A stretch of DNA of 64,000 bases from Paragyromitra xinjiangensis. Lineage: Eukaryota; Ascomycota; Pezizomycetes; Pezizales; Discinaceae. Of the stretch, positions 1 to 11,156 are shown piece after piece. The notes below the pieces were generated by a model. The model saw only the letters and a program-made list of their open reading frames with translations, ran no database searches and was not told where the DNA came from. The position numbers were made by a program, and so were the translations under genes. The DNA is taken from contig JBCAMK010000020.1 of NCBI GenBank assembly GCA_038503065.1, positions 992,001 through 1,056,000 of the forward strand, in the 5' to 3' direction. The stretch's first letter is position 1, and every line of letters begins with the position of its first letter.

Positions 1-794
1 TATCTACCTATATTTGTTGTTACTTATTCTTCACTCGATGTTTATGTTCGTTCATATTTTCTCACCTTTCGCCGCAAATTATACTACGTACTTTTCACAA
101 ACAACTCTAAATACCTAAACGAGCTAGTATCGTTTAACAAATGATATCATAGAGCACATCTACTTAGGGGCTTATATTAGGAGCATTGGTGGTGGAGAAA
201 AAAACTCATGATTTGAGGTTCTTATCCTGACCCACAAGTGTATAAACGGCCGCTATTGGCGCCGAATAAATAGCAAACAATTCAACCTTAGCCGGACCAC
301 ACTGAATTCCCCTCATATGTTGACATGTCAGTGGTGAGATCCTGTTTGTGGAACCAAAAACTACCCTGCCAGCTAACCTCCAGATCCTACTCTTTTTCGC
401 AATGCCTAGCATACTTTAAAAACTCGAAAAAAAACCAATAGCGAAATGGGCTTCACAGGCCACAGGCCATGGCCAGAGAAGCTGTGAACATATCGTAACA
501 GATCAGGACGTACTAGAAAATTTAGCAGATGATATGTTTCAGCACATCGAGGCTGTAGGTGACATTGGAGGTAGTTATACAAAGTGGTTGAAAGATGTTT
601 TAGACATCGGGTTTTTATCTTTTCTCATTTGTTATTATATATTGCGTTCTGTAACTATTTTACCAGTGATCCTCAATGCTGAGGGCGTGTGCTTCTGCAA
701 TAAAAATAAATCTTGAACTAGCCAATCTTTCTATTCCCCCAAGTCGATGCAGATCAGTCCAATTCCCGAGTTATTGGCGTACTTCTCCGCAGAA
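1..794. other. Intergenic, left edge
   Basis: AT-rich sequence with no reading frame that resembles a protein and no recognisable RNA gene. It lies downstream of the acyl-CoA synthetase that ends at 795, so the right part should hold its 3' UTR and polyadenylation signals. Confidence 0.6.
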
Positions 795-3107
795 TCATTC
801 CGCGTCTCTGTTTCCCTTTGCCCACTCCCTTAGAATATTCTTCTTCACTTTGCCAGTCGAAGTCTTCGGTAATTGAGTTACTATCTCTACTTCTCTTGGA
901 ACCTAAATTGTAATTCGATTAGAATCATTTGGCTTCCAGTCGATGATAGGTTTTTATACCATAAAGCCTGAAATTTGCGAACTGCGTTTTGCCCAGGTAA
1001 TAACCTCCTCGCCAGTGAGTTGAGGATTTGAGGTCGTAACAAACGCCTTCGGACGTTCGCCAAAATGCGAGTCTGGAACGGCGATCACCCCTACTTCAAT
1101 AATATCCGGATGGCGAGCAAGCATACCCTCTAGCGATACACTGCTAATGTTTTCACCTCCTACACCTTATCCTTAGAGAGATCCTAGAGAAATTTATTCA
1201 TATCTTAATTACCTGAGATAATAATGTCCTTAGCACGATCCAGTATTTGTATCGCACCATCAGGATGACATATGGCGAGATCACCAGAATGAAGAACACC
1301 ACCTCCAAACAATTTTTCTGTCGCTAAAGGGTCTTTATAATAGCCCCTACAACAGATGTTACCTTTAAAATCTTGGTCAGCTTAGTTCCTAATTTATTTC
1401 TATCATCGGGAACGAACCTGTAAAGACAATTTCCCCAATTTCAAGGCCGTTCTTCTGCACATCTATGATTTTATCAATTTCAGGTTTGATAACGCGAACC
1501 ATTTTGCTCGTTACGAAACCATGGCCTTACAACTCGTCATCAGCGCCGATAACAGCAACGACTAACGATTTGATGGCGGGACTGGACTACCTTGACGGGC
1601 CATTTTCTTGTACATTTCTTCCGGTTCTAGCTCAAGCCACTGTGGTAGAAAATAGCCTTTCGTGATCGGTCCGTATCTAATCCAAACCCGTCCAAGCCCT
1701 GTGAGTGACCTCCTTCCAGAATTAGAATCCTTAAACTTACGTCTCTGTCTGAAATATAATTGTTAGTACTAGGAGTATAATAATGGTGAAAACCACATAC
1801 TAATCCATAAACATGTACAGGTATCAAATTCAACGCAATCATATCTTCAAACAACTTTGCTGACGGAGGAGATGCTGCCACTGTAACTCGAACCTTCCGT
1901 GGTAGTTTCTCCGCCTGGGGCGAGCGACATAGTAATGTGTTGACTGTAGGTGCAGCGTTGAAGTGTGTAATTCCTTCATGTTTCAATAGCCGCCACATCT
2001 CTTCATAGTCAATTTTTCCTACACCCCTGAGTGGTTAGCAGACTCATATTTACAACACCAAATACAGAACAAAGGATCGATATACTCATGCAATAATGGG
2101 TTCCTCGGGCGCTCACAACCGACCACGGGAATGTCCAGCCAACAGCGTGAAATAGTGGCAATATAGTTAAATACCTTTTGTTTTTGAATACCATGAGCCC
2201 TCAAAGATTAAGGGAAGGTGATTGGGGAAGGCTACAAACCTTGCCCTATCTTTGGAAAGCACAGATGTGCAGTTTAGCCCAGACTCGATTACATTTGCCA
2301 TCGCTGCCAAATATGCACCGCGGTGTGTATATTCGACACCTTTTGGCTTTGCGGTAGTTCCGCTAGTATATGCCAAGGCAATCAGCTCATCCTCATTTTC
2401 CGCCTCCATGCATAACCCTTCCCATCCTTTCTTATGCTTTCGGTCATAGTCTAGACCCTCAGAGATTATGCGATCGAAATCCCCACTAAGCTCCCCGACA
2501 GTTGCATCGGTATCATCGTCGATGATTCTCGGAACCCTTTCGTCGAAACCTTCAAGGAGCCCTACGAACTCCCGGTCAACGATGATAATATCAACTTCTG
2601 AATGTCCAAAGATGTACTGAACATCTTCTTTTTTCAATCTGTAATTGACACCCACTTGCACCGCGCCAGCAGCAGGTATACCAAAAATGCACTCAAGGAA
2701 GGCAGGTGTGTTTGGACAAAGTATCCCCACTGAAAGTAACGTTAAAGATTATTCCAACCTCATCCAAGTCACAGCACACATACCCCGCTTGTAGTTGTGA
2801 TTCTTGAGGTAGTACCCAAGTCCCCTGGCTCGGTCGGCAAATTCCATATACGATCGCCGGAGTATCTTTCCATTGGCAGTGACATGAACAATTGCTTCAG
2901 CCTACATGTATTCATCGGTCAGCCTCCTATCTGAGCCAACAAAAAATCGGGATATGGTAGTCACACCTCAGGTTCGATAGCTGCAGCTCTAGGTAGGAAG
3001 TAAGTGGGTGATAACTCCGCTTTGCTTGTAGGCCCCTTGAGTTGTTGTGGAGCGGAGGGCCAGAGGTGACGCGAGATACTCGCCAGTCGAGATTGAGCTG
3101 ATGACAT
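795..3107 (-). CDS. Acyl-CoA synthetase (AMP-dependent CoA ligase), 11 exons
   Basis: ANL-superfamily adenylating enzyme expected to activate a carboxylic acid with ATP and transfer it to CoA. The substrate cannot be read. Inferred exons, high to low: 3107-2967, 2901-2784, 2729-2240, 2174-2086, 2018-1801, 1748-1741, 1676-1591, 1525-1418, 1362-1213, 1159-960, 902-795. All phases agree and give 571 aa. The AMP-binding signature AYTSGTTAKPKG is at about residues 206-217. The YGLTETYG motif is assembled across the 8-nt exon 6. The hinge region SGDLAICHPDG and LDRAKDIIISGGEN follows, and a C-terminal TSTGKVKKNILRE supplies the catalytic lysine. Read without splicing the region looks broken, but the introns have proper signals, so I call it intact. 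The start at 3107 is chosen; an in-frame ATG lies at 3152. Confidence 0.88.
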
Positions 3108-5128
3108 AGTAACGATCTTGATAGTGCCGCAACTGAAGTCTGGGGAGCTCAAACCGAATCACTCTTATTCATTGAACAAATCGCTACTTAACTCGGCTCT
3201 CGGCCTGGCTATACCGGATCAACAAGCGGAGTTTATCGGTGGGGATTTATGCCTGCAATCAAACTCCCATTCCAGGCTCCGAAACAAGATAGGGAAGCAG
3301 GGGGGATTCAGGAACCTACATGTAATGATGGAAGGGTTAGGGTTATGAAAGATGATAGCCGCCAGGATGGCACCATCAATGAGGATCCGATTGGATGAAT
3401 TCACTGGTGAGCTCGTCAATTCCTCAGGGTGCAGTCAACCACATGCAATTTCAACTCATTTTGGCTATGTTTCCCTCATCCATTTATTTGTATCTGCTAG
3501 TACAGTAGATGTATTTCAAACGGTTCCTAACCCTAGTTTACTAATAACACTAGCCCTTCCCCAGAATCAAGAAAAGCTACATGTAGCCTCGCTGCCGAAT
3601 TATCCCGCGGCAACTCTGCCCTACTACATACATGTAGTATAACAAGCTTGACAAATTGCCTCTACCAAGTACTCGGGTCAGGCATATGGAGATAGAATAG
3701 GTCTCACAATTTCTCTATGGCGACCCCACAGAACAGGAGATCCCGATGTTCCATCTCCACACCCATAACCCGAGTATTAACCAAACCCCTAACTTGGAGC
3801 GAGACCAAAAATTGTGAGATTAAAGAGAAACCCACTATCAGTTGAATTTATCTCTTCCCCATTTCTAACACAGACCACTACTCATGTTGACAGAATTAAA
3901 ATTTCACACGATTAATCTTACCAATCAAAAACCAGTTCCGCCCTTCAAAACTTGTCACGTGACTTATCCCAACATCTACAGGGCTGCTAACAATTGGCCT
4001 GCAGTAATCGATCTCGTTATGAGTTTAGCGCGAGTTCCAAGGGTTTTCCGCCAGTGTGGGTGGGCGCTTGTGACAAATCACTATTACCTCGGTATAGGGG
4101 ATACGGTCGGACGGCGAACAGGGTCTAGGCTGGGCGAGAACTATGGATGGGTACAGATTTTGAGGCTCTTGCCGAGCCTAGACCCCTGTCCGCCGTGCGC
4201 TCGTGAGCCACTGTAGTAACCAAATGACCTGGACTAGGTTAGAGAGTACTTACTTACTTTAATTGGAACCACTTTATCGGGTAGGCAAAGGTTAGCCAGT
4301 ACAACATTTAGCGATCCTGAACCATTTTTAGCGTATCTTCCAATCTTTTCGAAGGCCGGTTTAGAACTGCCTAACCTAGGCCATTTCATGATTCCTGAGA
4401 ACATACAGTGTACCTAAGATAGCGCTGACACCCCTAACCTAAGAGACGCCTATAAAGCAGCTATTTTCAACGTCTCCTCGTTAGTTATTACCGTCCCAGG
4501 GTTTACGAGCACAGCCTCAATAAAGATTCTACGCTGCAGATCCCTATTTAATTCAACAAAAATATTTTTCATTGCTAACCATGTGACCCATTATTTACTT
4601 CTTTCGTCAAAAGTACCCCTCTGGTGATGGCAGAATCACCCTACGATCATCTCTACCAGCGCAAATTACAACTGTGGGCACAAGACAAAAGTGGTGATTT
4701 CTGGAGGCAACGCGCGCACTGTCCTTCTAGTTCAAGTATATTAATTTTTATCCTCAATTTTGGAGGGTTTGCTAATACAAGTGCGTCACAATATTGACAC
4801 CAACTAGCAGTAGCTATATTCCAAGGACAGAAGGGAAACTCAATTATTTTTACGCTCCAGGCGTAGCTGCGAAATTTCATGTGTAGTGGTTCTTTCATCA
4901 GAGTTGACGTTAAGTTCCTAGCCAAAGGTCCGCTTTCGTAAAGCACGCTACCCATCATATTAGTTTTATGAAGACCCCCAAACCCTCCACAGCTACATGT
5001 ACTACATCAGAAGCAATATACTTGCTTCTACAAAGATGCAATACAGACCGGTAAGCCACGCCCAAGCCATGTGAAGCTAATACCATAGATAACCATAATT
5101 TATATAACAAAACCACAGCAGAAAATAT
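3108..5128. other. Intergenic between acyl-CoA synthetase and ankyrin gene
   Basis: No supported gene. The part just above 3108 is the promoter side of the acyl-CoA synthetase. It contains TACATGTA palindromes (near 3315, 3590, 3627, 4995), a double TTAGGG-type motif near 3332, and an imperfect inverted repeat at 4111-4196. A 110-codon open frame at 3884-4216 spans that inverted repeat and has no family resemblance. Confidence 0.55.
4111..4196. repeat. Imperfect inverted repeat (fold-back)
   Basis: The arm at 4111-4131 pairs with 4175-4196 with one mismatch and one extra base, around a 43-base loop. The shared core is ACAGGG-TCTAGGCT. It could be a small degenerate MITE or a hairpin. No target-site duplication was identified. 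Confidence 0.6.
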
Positions 5129-5929
5129 TCATTTCATCCTCCTGTACCTCGAGCGCCGTCTGGCAAGCATAGCACCCTTCTGTTGTAACATCCGAACCAC
5201 CGCAGTGCAAGGCTCCCGATTCATAGATTTCGCTGCCCAATCGATTGCAGTGTTGCCATCGTGATCCCTAGCAGCTATATCTGCTCCCTTCTCAAGCAAT
5301 AACCCGACCATCCCCTCCTGCCCCATAGACGCTGCCCAGTGAAGTGCTGTCGCTCCATCAAGAATATCCTGAACTCCAAGATCGGCTCCCTTCTCCAACA
5401 TTTGTGTAACCAATATTTCATCTCCATTCCGCGCCCCCCAGTGTAAGGGTGTCTTCCCAGTATCATCTTGTGCGGATGGGTCTGCTCCATTCTCAAGTAA
5501 CAACCTCACGACCGGCTGAGAACGGCTATGGACACCCCAGTGAAGAGCCGTAGTCCCATCCAGGAGGCTTCGAACCGAGGGATCCGCTCCATTCGTCAAT
5601 AACAACTTGACCACATCTTCATTGCCGATCTCTGCCGCGAGGTGAAGTGCCGTCGTTAACATTTTTACATCTTCTTTCGCAGGATGAAAATTGATATCGG
5701 CCCCATTCCTTAACAATAGCCTAACTAGCCCTTCGTGCCCCGTATAAGCGGCCCATTGTAGGGGTGTCATCTGGTCTTTATCGAGATGAAGGGCTATATT
5801 AAGTAGCAGGGGCGTTAGGAGGGACGCAAGTCGACGGTTCGTCCGAAGGAGGGAATTAACATCTCTCGAAGAGACCAAGCTCTCCCCGACGATAAGCAAG
5901 AGCTCATTTGGGAGACTGAGAAACGGCAT
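5129..5929 (-). CDS. F-box-like ankyrin-repeat protein
   Basis: Single-exon gene of 266 aa. The N-terminus carries a short F-box-like helix (LPNELLLIVGESL, residues 6-18). From about residue 55 there are five clear ankyrin repeats of the form T(P/A)LHWAA..G..E.V..LLL..GAD and a sixth, weaker one starting TAIDWAAKS. The basic tail reads ARRRSRYRRMK. F-box plus ankyrin proteins are expanded in filamentous ascomycetes and usually act as substrate adaptors of SCF ubiquitin ligases. Here the F-box is short, so that role is inference. The stop falls in clean sequence and the frame is uninterrupted. A telomere-like TTAGGGTTAGGG element lies roughly 75 bp upstream of the start. Confidence 0.85.
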   Translation of the reverse strand: MPFLSLPNELLLIVGESLVSSRDVNSLLRTNRRLASLLTPLLLNIALHLDKDQMTPLQWAAYTGHEGLVRLLLRNGADINFHPAKEDVKMLTTALHLAAEIGNEDVVKLLLTNGADPSVRSLLDGTTALHWGVHSRSQPVVRLLLENGADPSAQDDTGKTPLHWGARNGDEILVTQMLEKGADLGVQDILDGATALHWAASMGQEGMVGLLLEKGADIAARDHDGNTAIDWAAKSMNREPCTAVVRMLQQKGAMLARRRSRYRRMK

Positions 5930-8900
5930 GGCAGAATTAATACTAAGTTGTCAACGATTAGGTTGGGACGTCCAGGTAAACCCCGCAGCTTGAACCGGAT
6001 ATGCTATAGGGTTAGGGTTAATGATAACCAATACCTGACAAGTATTTTACTTGCCTACTCAATTCCCAGGCCATGCCAATTGTTATTGCCAACCGCCCTA
6101 ATCTTTTGATGTCAAATAGCTCATTTCTCCCAGATTATTTACAAATTCAATTCGAGAGCTACTATCATAATAAGTGTGACATTAAGATTAAGAAATTACT
6201 AGACCTATCAATTAAGATACAAAACAAACTATGTTACTGAGGTTTACGAGAAGAGGGTGCAAAATTTCTCTTTCTGGAATTCGGAGACCGGTTTTGAAAT
6301 TGTACCCTAATAACTTCCGTCAAAACGATCCGATAAGTATACTAGTTCAGCACAACCTCTAGATCCTAGCAGGCGAAAACTCGCCCTAACTTATAAATAT
6401 ATCCCTATATCTCCAAATGGCCGAAACCAATGTGAAAGCACCTGCCATAGATACTTATCATGTTCAAACACGGTCCCGCAACAACGAAACTAAACAAAAT
6501 GAAAAAACGACTAAAGAGACCATCAATGATAGGTCTATCACGCAGCAATATCTCCAGCATACCCTTCATACTCTCATTTGCATAACCCCAAGAGCTTACC
6601 GCGCGAGCCCAAAAACTGGATGGCGGACTCAAGAAGCAGGGTCTACGGTATAAGTAAGGAGCTACGTTACTTACATATATGTAGGACGTATGAAATCACT
6701 TACTAAAAGTAGTGATGATGCATACAAGATGAATATGAGATATCTTAGATTACTTACCTTCCCCACGAGCGTCTCTGCAGTCTTGCTATATACGCCTAAC
6801 TAGAAAGATCCCGAAATACACAGGCAAATTTTCTCTCGAAGACACTTTGCCTTTAGACTTCTTAGCTTTCAGCCGCTTTACACCCCTCGCTGCCGTATGC
6901 TAAAAGCTATGAGAGTAACATAGTATAGCGCAAGAAGGTTAAGGGGTGAGGTCACCCATACGTATTTCCTCCTTGTGTTATAATAAAAATAGCTATGAAA
7001 GACTTAGTGTGGAGTTGAGTGAAAGATCCTAACGGAAGGGCATGTATCCCTTTTGGCGTAGGATTATAATCATTCTCTTAGGGCCCTAGAAGAGAGCCAC
7101 CGAGAGATGTATGGGTCGAGCCGCACAAAAAACCATTCATTAAACACACATACCACCATTCATCATACGGTATTTAGTTTAGGCCTCTCGGCTCAAGCCC
7201 CTAAAATTAGTTTAAGCCTTGAATCTAACAAGATCATCTACCTGGTGTCAGAGGCGAAAACCCCCGGAACTTGCAGACCTTAGACTGTTATCACCCATAA
7301 GCTTCTACTTCCTCGCCCATCCCTAGGGTCTATATGCTATAAGAGGCTGATCAAGGAGACGGAGTTATATAAGTAATGAAGGAGAGCATAGAGCCGTGTA
7401 GAAGAAGTATAAGGGTTAATTATAATACTTATGGTGAGAATAAATTCTCGCGCTCGCACGGCTACAACACTACATGTACTCATACCTACATGTATGTTAG
7501 AACGCGCGAGAAGCTGTCCTCGCCGCATGTAGAAGTGCCACAAACCCCACAAACATCTTATAAAGCTGTTAAAATACTCCAAGCCCAAATAATGTTGGAA
7601 GCTGACTATGATATAAACGTTTCAATTTGAAAAAGAGTAAATAAAAGAAATGCTAATAGAAAAACACCTACTCGATATACTGAATATAATAATATATATC
7701 TATATAACAAGTGCGTCAATAAAAGCAACGAGTGACATGGCGTGACTCCATATACCTCCCGAGAGTCCACTTGATAGTCCCGGAATCAATGGATCTATAA
7801 TGCGCACTTAGACTTTGGTGCAGGCTATTAGCCAGGGAGGGTTTAGACGCTCGGGCTCATGAAAAGGACACCCAGACTTATTCAACTGCAAATCTAGCAA
7901 GTGTTTCGACTCAACCCCAGTTTTCTGTCTCACAATTAAGGCCCGCCCAAAAACTCCCAACACCAAACCCATGATACTAAAACCAAATCTCATCCACCAC
8001 ATACAGGTCCACGTATGCTGCCACCCAACGTCAATATATATACTCTAGGCTATATTAGGCCCCTTGCTCTGGTCATGGTTCTGCCTATGTCAGGGCATTT
8101 ACTTTACCCGCAAACCCTTTTACCAAGGTAGCCTCACCTACTCAAAAAGCTTATCCAAGAAGACAGCCACTTAGGAGAAGCAGAATACACCTAGTTTTGA
8201 TTTCTATTGGTATTCGTTGACCTGTTCGAGCCAAGTGCACCAAGAGCGCACCAGGCGCGCCAGATTATCAAACCTTTTTCCTATCTCCAGAAGAGTTCAA
8301 GTAAATACATTGATAAGTTCACTGTATACGTGAGAGGCATTTGCTCACTAGCAAATAATTGTTCTTTAACATGATACTAGCGCTAGTAAAAGGGCTATTA
8401 TGTCCCAACTGCCAAGAATCAGCAATATTTAGTGATCTCTGGTAAAAAATGCTAATGATTCATCTCTAAACAGAAGATTAGACAAAAGCAGTGCTTATAT
8501 CGATACCTTCTATAGTCAGGCGACCGCAGCTGAAGAAATGCTCCCAGACGACAGCTATCAGACAACCAAAGCAAAGATCTGCCCCCACAATAGCAACAAA
8601 ACCCTTAGGATGCTGAATGGATCAGGCAAAGGGCCAAGGAACTACTCCGCTTGTCGTGGGCCGTGGGTCATACATCAATATAATGTAGATCAGAAATACA
8701 TGTAGTGTATTGAAAAAACTACAGCACATCAAACCCAGAGACACATATACAAAGACAAGACAGACTACATGTACGTATGCAGAATCAGGACGTAAGATGT
8801 ACAATAATTGCAGAAAGAGATAAGAAATTAATGTTTGGGCATCTACTAGCTATGAAACACCTGAATAAGGAAGAGAACCAAAAAGTAGAACGGTGTTGGA

Positions 8901-9441
8901 GCAAAGTGGCTAAGAAGCATGCAAAAGGGATAAAAATTGATCAGACCGAACTTGTGTGGTTTCTAGGATACCCACCACCCCCCATAGATCCTTCGAGATG
9001 TAAAAATAGATAAAGGTGAAAAATAAAACAAATCCGGCAGCGATCCGACCCCGTATTTGCAAAGCTGAGAAACAAGAACAAAGAATAAGAACTAAATAGT
9101 TGCAGACATGATGGCTTTTCAGGGTTCTTGGAATTTGTTTGGATCCGGTTCGCATAGCTTGGAAGTTGATGAGTAGTGATATATCTCATCATGCTGCACG
9201 CTACACGCTCACTAATCGGGTATCAACCAGCGACATCGAGCTAAATAAGCTCTTGCAGTTTCCACCAAGTACGCAATCCTACACAGTACCAAAAGAAAAG
9301 GAAGAAAGAAGGACGGAACGTTAACAAGTTATTAAAAAGAAGGTAACAAAATGCCGTATGTTCTAGTTCAGCGAGAACGAACGTACATACGATCCTCGAT
9401 GAAACACTGTCCCATCCCATTCACCCCTGTGATCGCGAATA
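5930..9441. other. Long intergenic region (3.5 kb)
   Basis: AT-rich, and the longest gene-free stretch of the window. No frame longer than about 84 codons and none with family resemblance. It holds the promoter side of the ankyrin gene, with TAGGGTTAGGGTTA near 6006, and the 3' flank of PAL1. A 9-bp inverted repeat (7445-7453 with 7504-7512) encloses two TACATGTA palindromes. It may contain decayed mobile elements, but nothing is identifiable. Confidence 0.55.
7445..7512. repeat. Short inverted repeat with TACATGTA core
   Basis: The arms TTCTCGCGC (7445-7453) and GCGCGAGAA (7504-7512) are perfect complements. The 50-base loop carries two copies of the ACATGTA palindrome. Function unknown. 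Confidence 0.5.
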
Positions 9442-11156
9442 CTACTCATTCCGCCTCTTAGACTTTGACAAACTCCTCACCCGCTTCAAAAGCCCATTCT
9501 CACTGCCCTTATCCCCCGTAGCAACCCTAACCGGCTTCTTTGGAGAGCCAGGTGCCTTGTCCCCTTTATACCTCTCAGTTTCTGCAATAGCCTCGCCCTT
9601 TTTATCATATGCATTATCGTACTCAGTAAAGAAAGGGTTGCGATCGTTCTTGGCGGGTAAACTACTCGGAGTAGTAGGAGAGTACCGTGGCTCGGTAGGT
9701 GACCTTCCAGGAGGTGGTGGGCGCTGGTGCCTGGACGAGACAGGTCCATCGCCCATATTGGTTCTGTTTTGGCTGATGGATCGAATCTTTTGCGCCAAGG
9801 ATTTTTTCCGTTGGAGACCACCGCCTATTCCACCGCTCGACGATCGAGGTCGATCATCCATGGACTCGGACATTGTCCGCTCCATCGCTACTTTTGATGC
9901 GGGCGCTCCGTCCAAGAAAGTTGAAGTTCCAAGGCCAACTGTTTCATCGCCGTGAATAGTTTCCGCAGCTTTAGGGTCAAATGACTGAGTACGAGGGCCG
10001 GATGGTCGCACATCAATCATTCCAGGGGATGAATCGTGTCTTCCAGATGCGGTGAAATCGTGGAACGCCTCTCGATCACGGTTACCAAAGAGATGGGAAT
10101 GATCCGCTTTGAGGTTGACGGGGCCAAATCCAGAAAGTGCATTGTTCGCAGAATCAGCGGGAAATGCGTGAACTGGGGCTAATTTATGCGTCTTTTTGTT
10201 ACGGTGGGGGTTACAAGCATCAAATGGACCATCATGGTGAAATACTGGACAGAAATGTCAGACACTACGACAACCAGAAAAACAAAGCAAAAAAAGTAAC
10301 TCACATCCAGAACCATAAATTCCAGTTACATCAAGTTTATCAATAACGTCTAAAGGCGCTCCTTTCTTCCGGTCCCTAGGTGCGCGCTGGTCCTTCCGTG
10401 TGGAGCCTGACCCATTTTCACCTTTCGATCGTTGGTCTCGTTGTTCACGGCGACGTCGCTCACTTCTTTCCCGCTCCTTTTGTTCAGCTTCGTGCGCATC
10501 CATCACAGATGAATCTGAATTGCGTCTCGGACGCCTTCTAGGATCGCGATCAGAATCCCTGGGTCGCTCAACATTTTGAGGTCGCCCATTCAAACCACTT
10601 GGCGGTGGACGAGGGCGTACCTGCTGCCGAGGTGGTCCGTTCTTTGGAGGGAAACTGTCGAGTGAAATCAATTGAGGGTTGTTGTCATCGGAAGACCGTG
10701 AATGATGATGTCCGGGTGGAGGAGGTGGTGGCCGTGACCTTGAGCCATGAGATTGGTGGCCCCGAGGAGGAGGCATGCGATTGTTGCTTTGGTCCATGCT
10801 TTGGAAAGGATCTTGAGAATGGTCGGTGATGGTTAGGTTTTCCTGAGCAACAGTAAGCAATTGGGGCAATATAAAGATGTGGGTGTGTATACAAAGAGTT
10901 CTGCTGCAGCGCCTGAAAGTTGTGGGGAAAGATGTGGCCTTGAAGCAGAGGATGCGTCGAAAGAATTGGATTTGTGGGTACTCGGGCGATCAGGAAAAGG
11001 ATCCAAATCGTTATCGTCGTCGAATACGTCCAAAAAAGGGTTTCTAGACTGTGGCCTGCCACCAGAAGAAGTGAAAGAAAACCGGTCGACAGCACCGGGG
11101 GAAGATGGAGCAGTTGAAAGTCGTTGACGGAAAGGATTGTTGGTCCCAAGTTCCAT
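9442..11156 (-). CDS. PAL1: Pal1 cell-morphology / endocytic patch protein
   Basis: Pal1-family protein. Members act at cortical endocytic sites and sites of polarised growth. Inferred exons: 11156-10893, 10842-10305, 10244-9442 (534 aa). The introns are 50 bp (GTATAC...CAG) and 60 bp (GTGAGT...CAG), and phases agree. The diagnostic Pal1 core is formed at the second junction: DVIDKLDVTGIYGSG joins LFHHDGPFDACNPHRNKK and then LAPVHAFPADS. The N-terminus has NPFRQRL and NPFLDVF, which are NPF motifs expected to bind EH domains. The middle is proline-rich and charged and the tail is basic (KRVRSLSKSKRRNE). The start at 11156 (MELGTNNPF) is chosen because a CAG acceptor with a CTGAC branch point lies just upstream, suggesting a 5' UTR intron. 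An in-frame ATG at 11210 is the alternative. It is divergent to STM1. Confidence 0.9.

Noticed and set aside
795..3107. Acyl-CoA synthetase as a pseudogene with many frame breaks
   Set aside because: Every apparent break is resolved by an intron with donor, branch point and acceptor. All phases fit and all core motifs are kept.
3671..3825. Pairs of short complementary words (ACTCGGGT, TCTCACAAT)
   Set aside because: The words occur in the same order on both sides, so they do not nest into one hairpin. Likely unrelated short matches.
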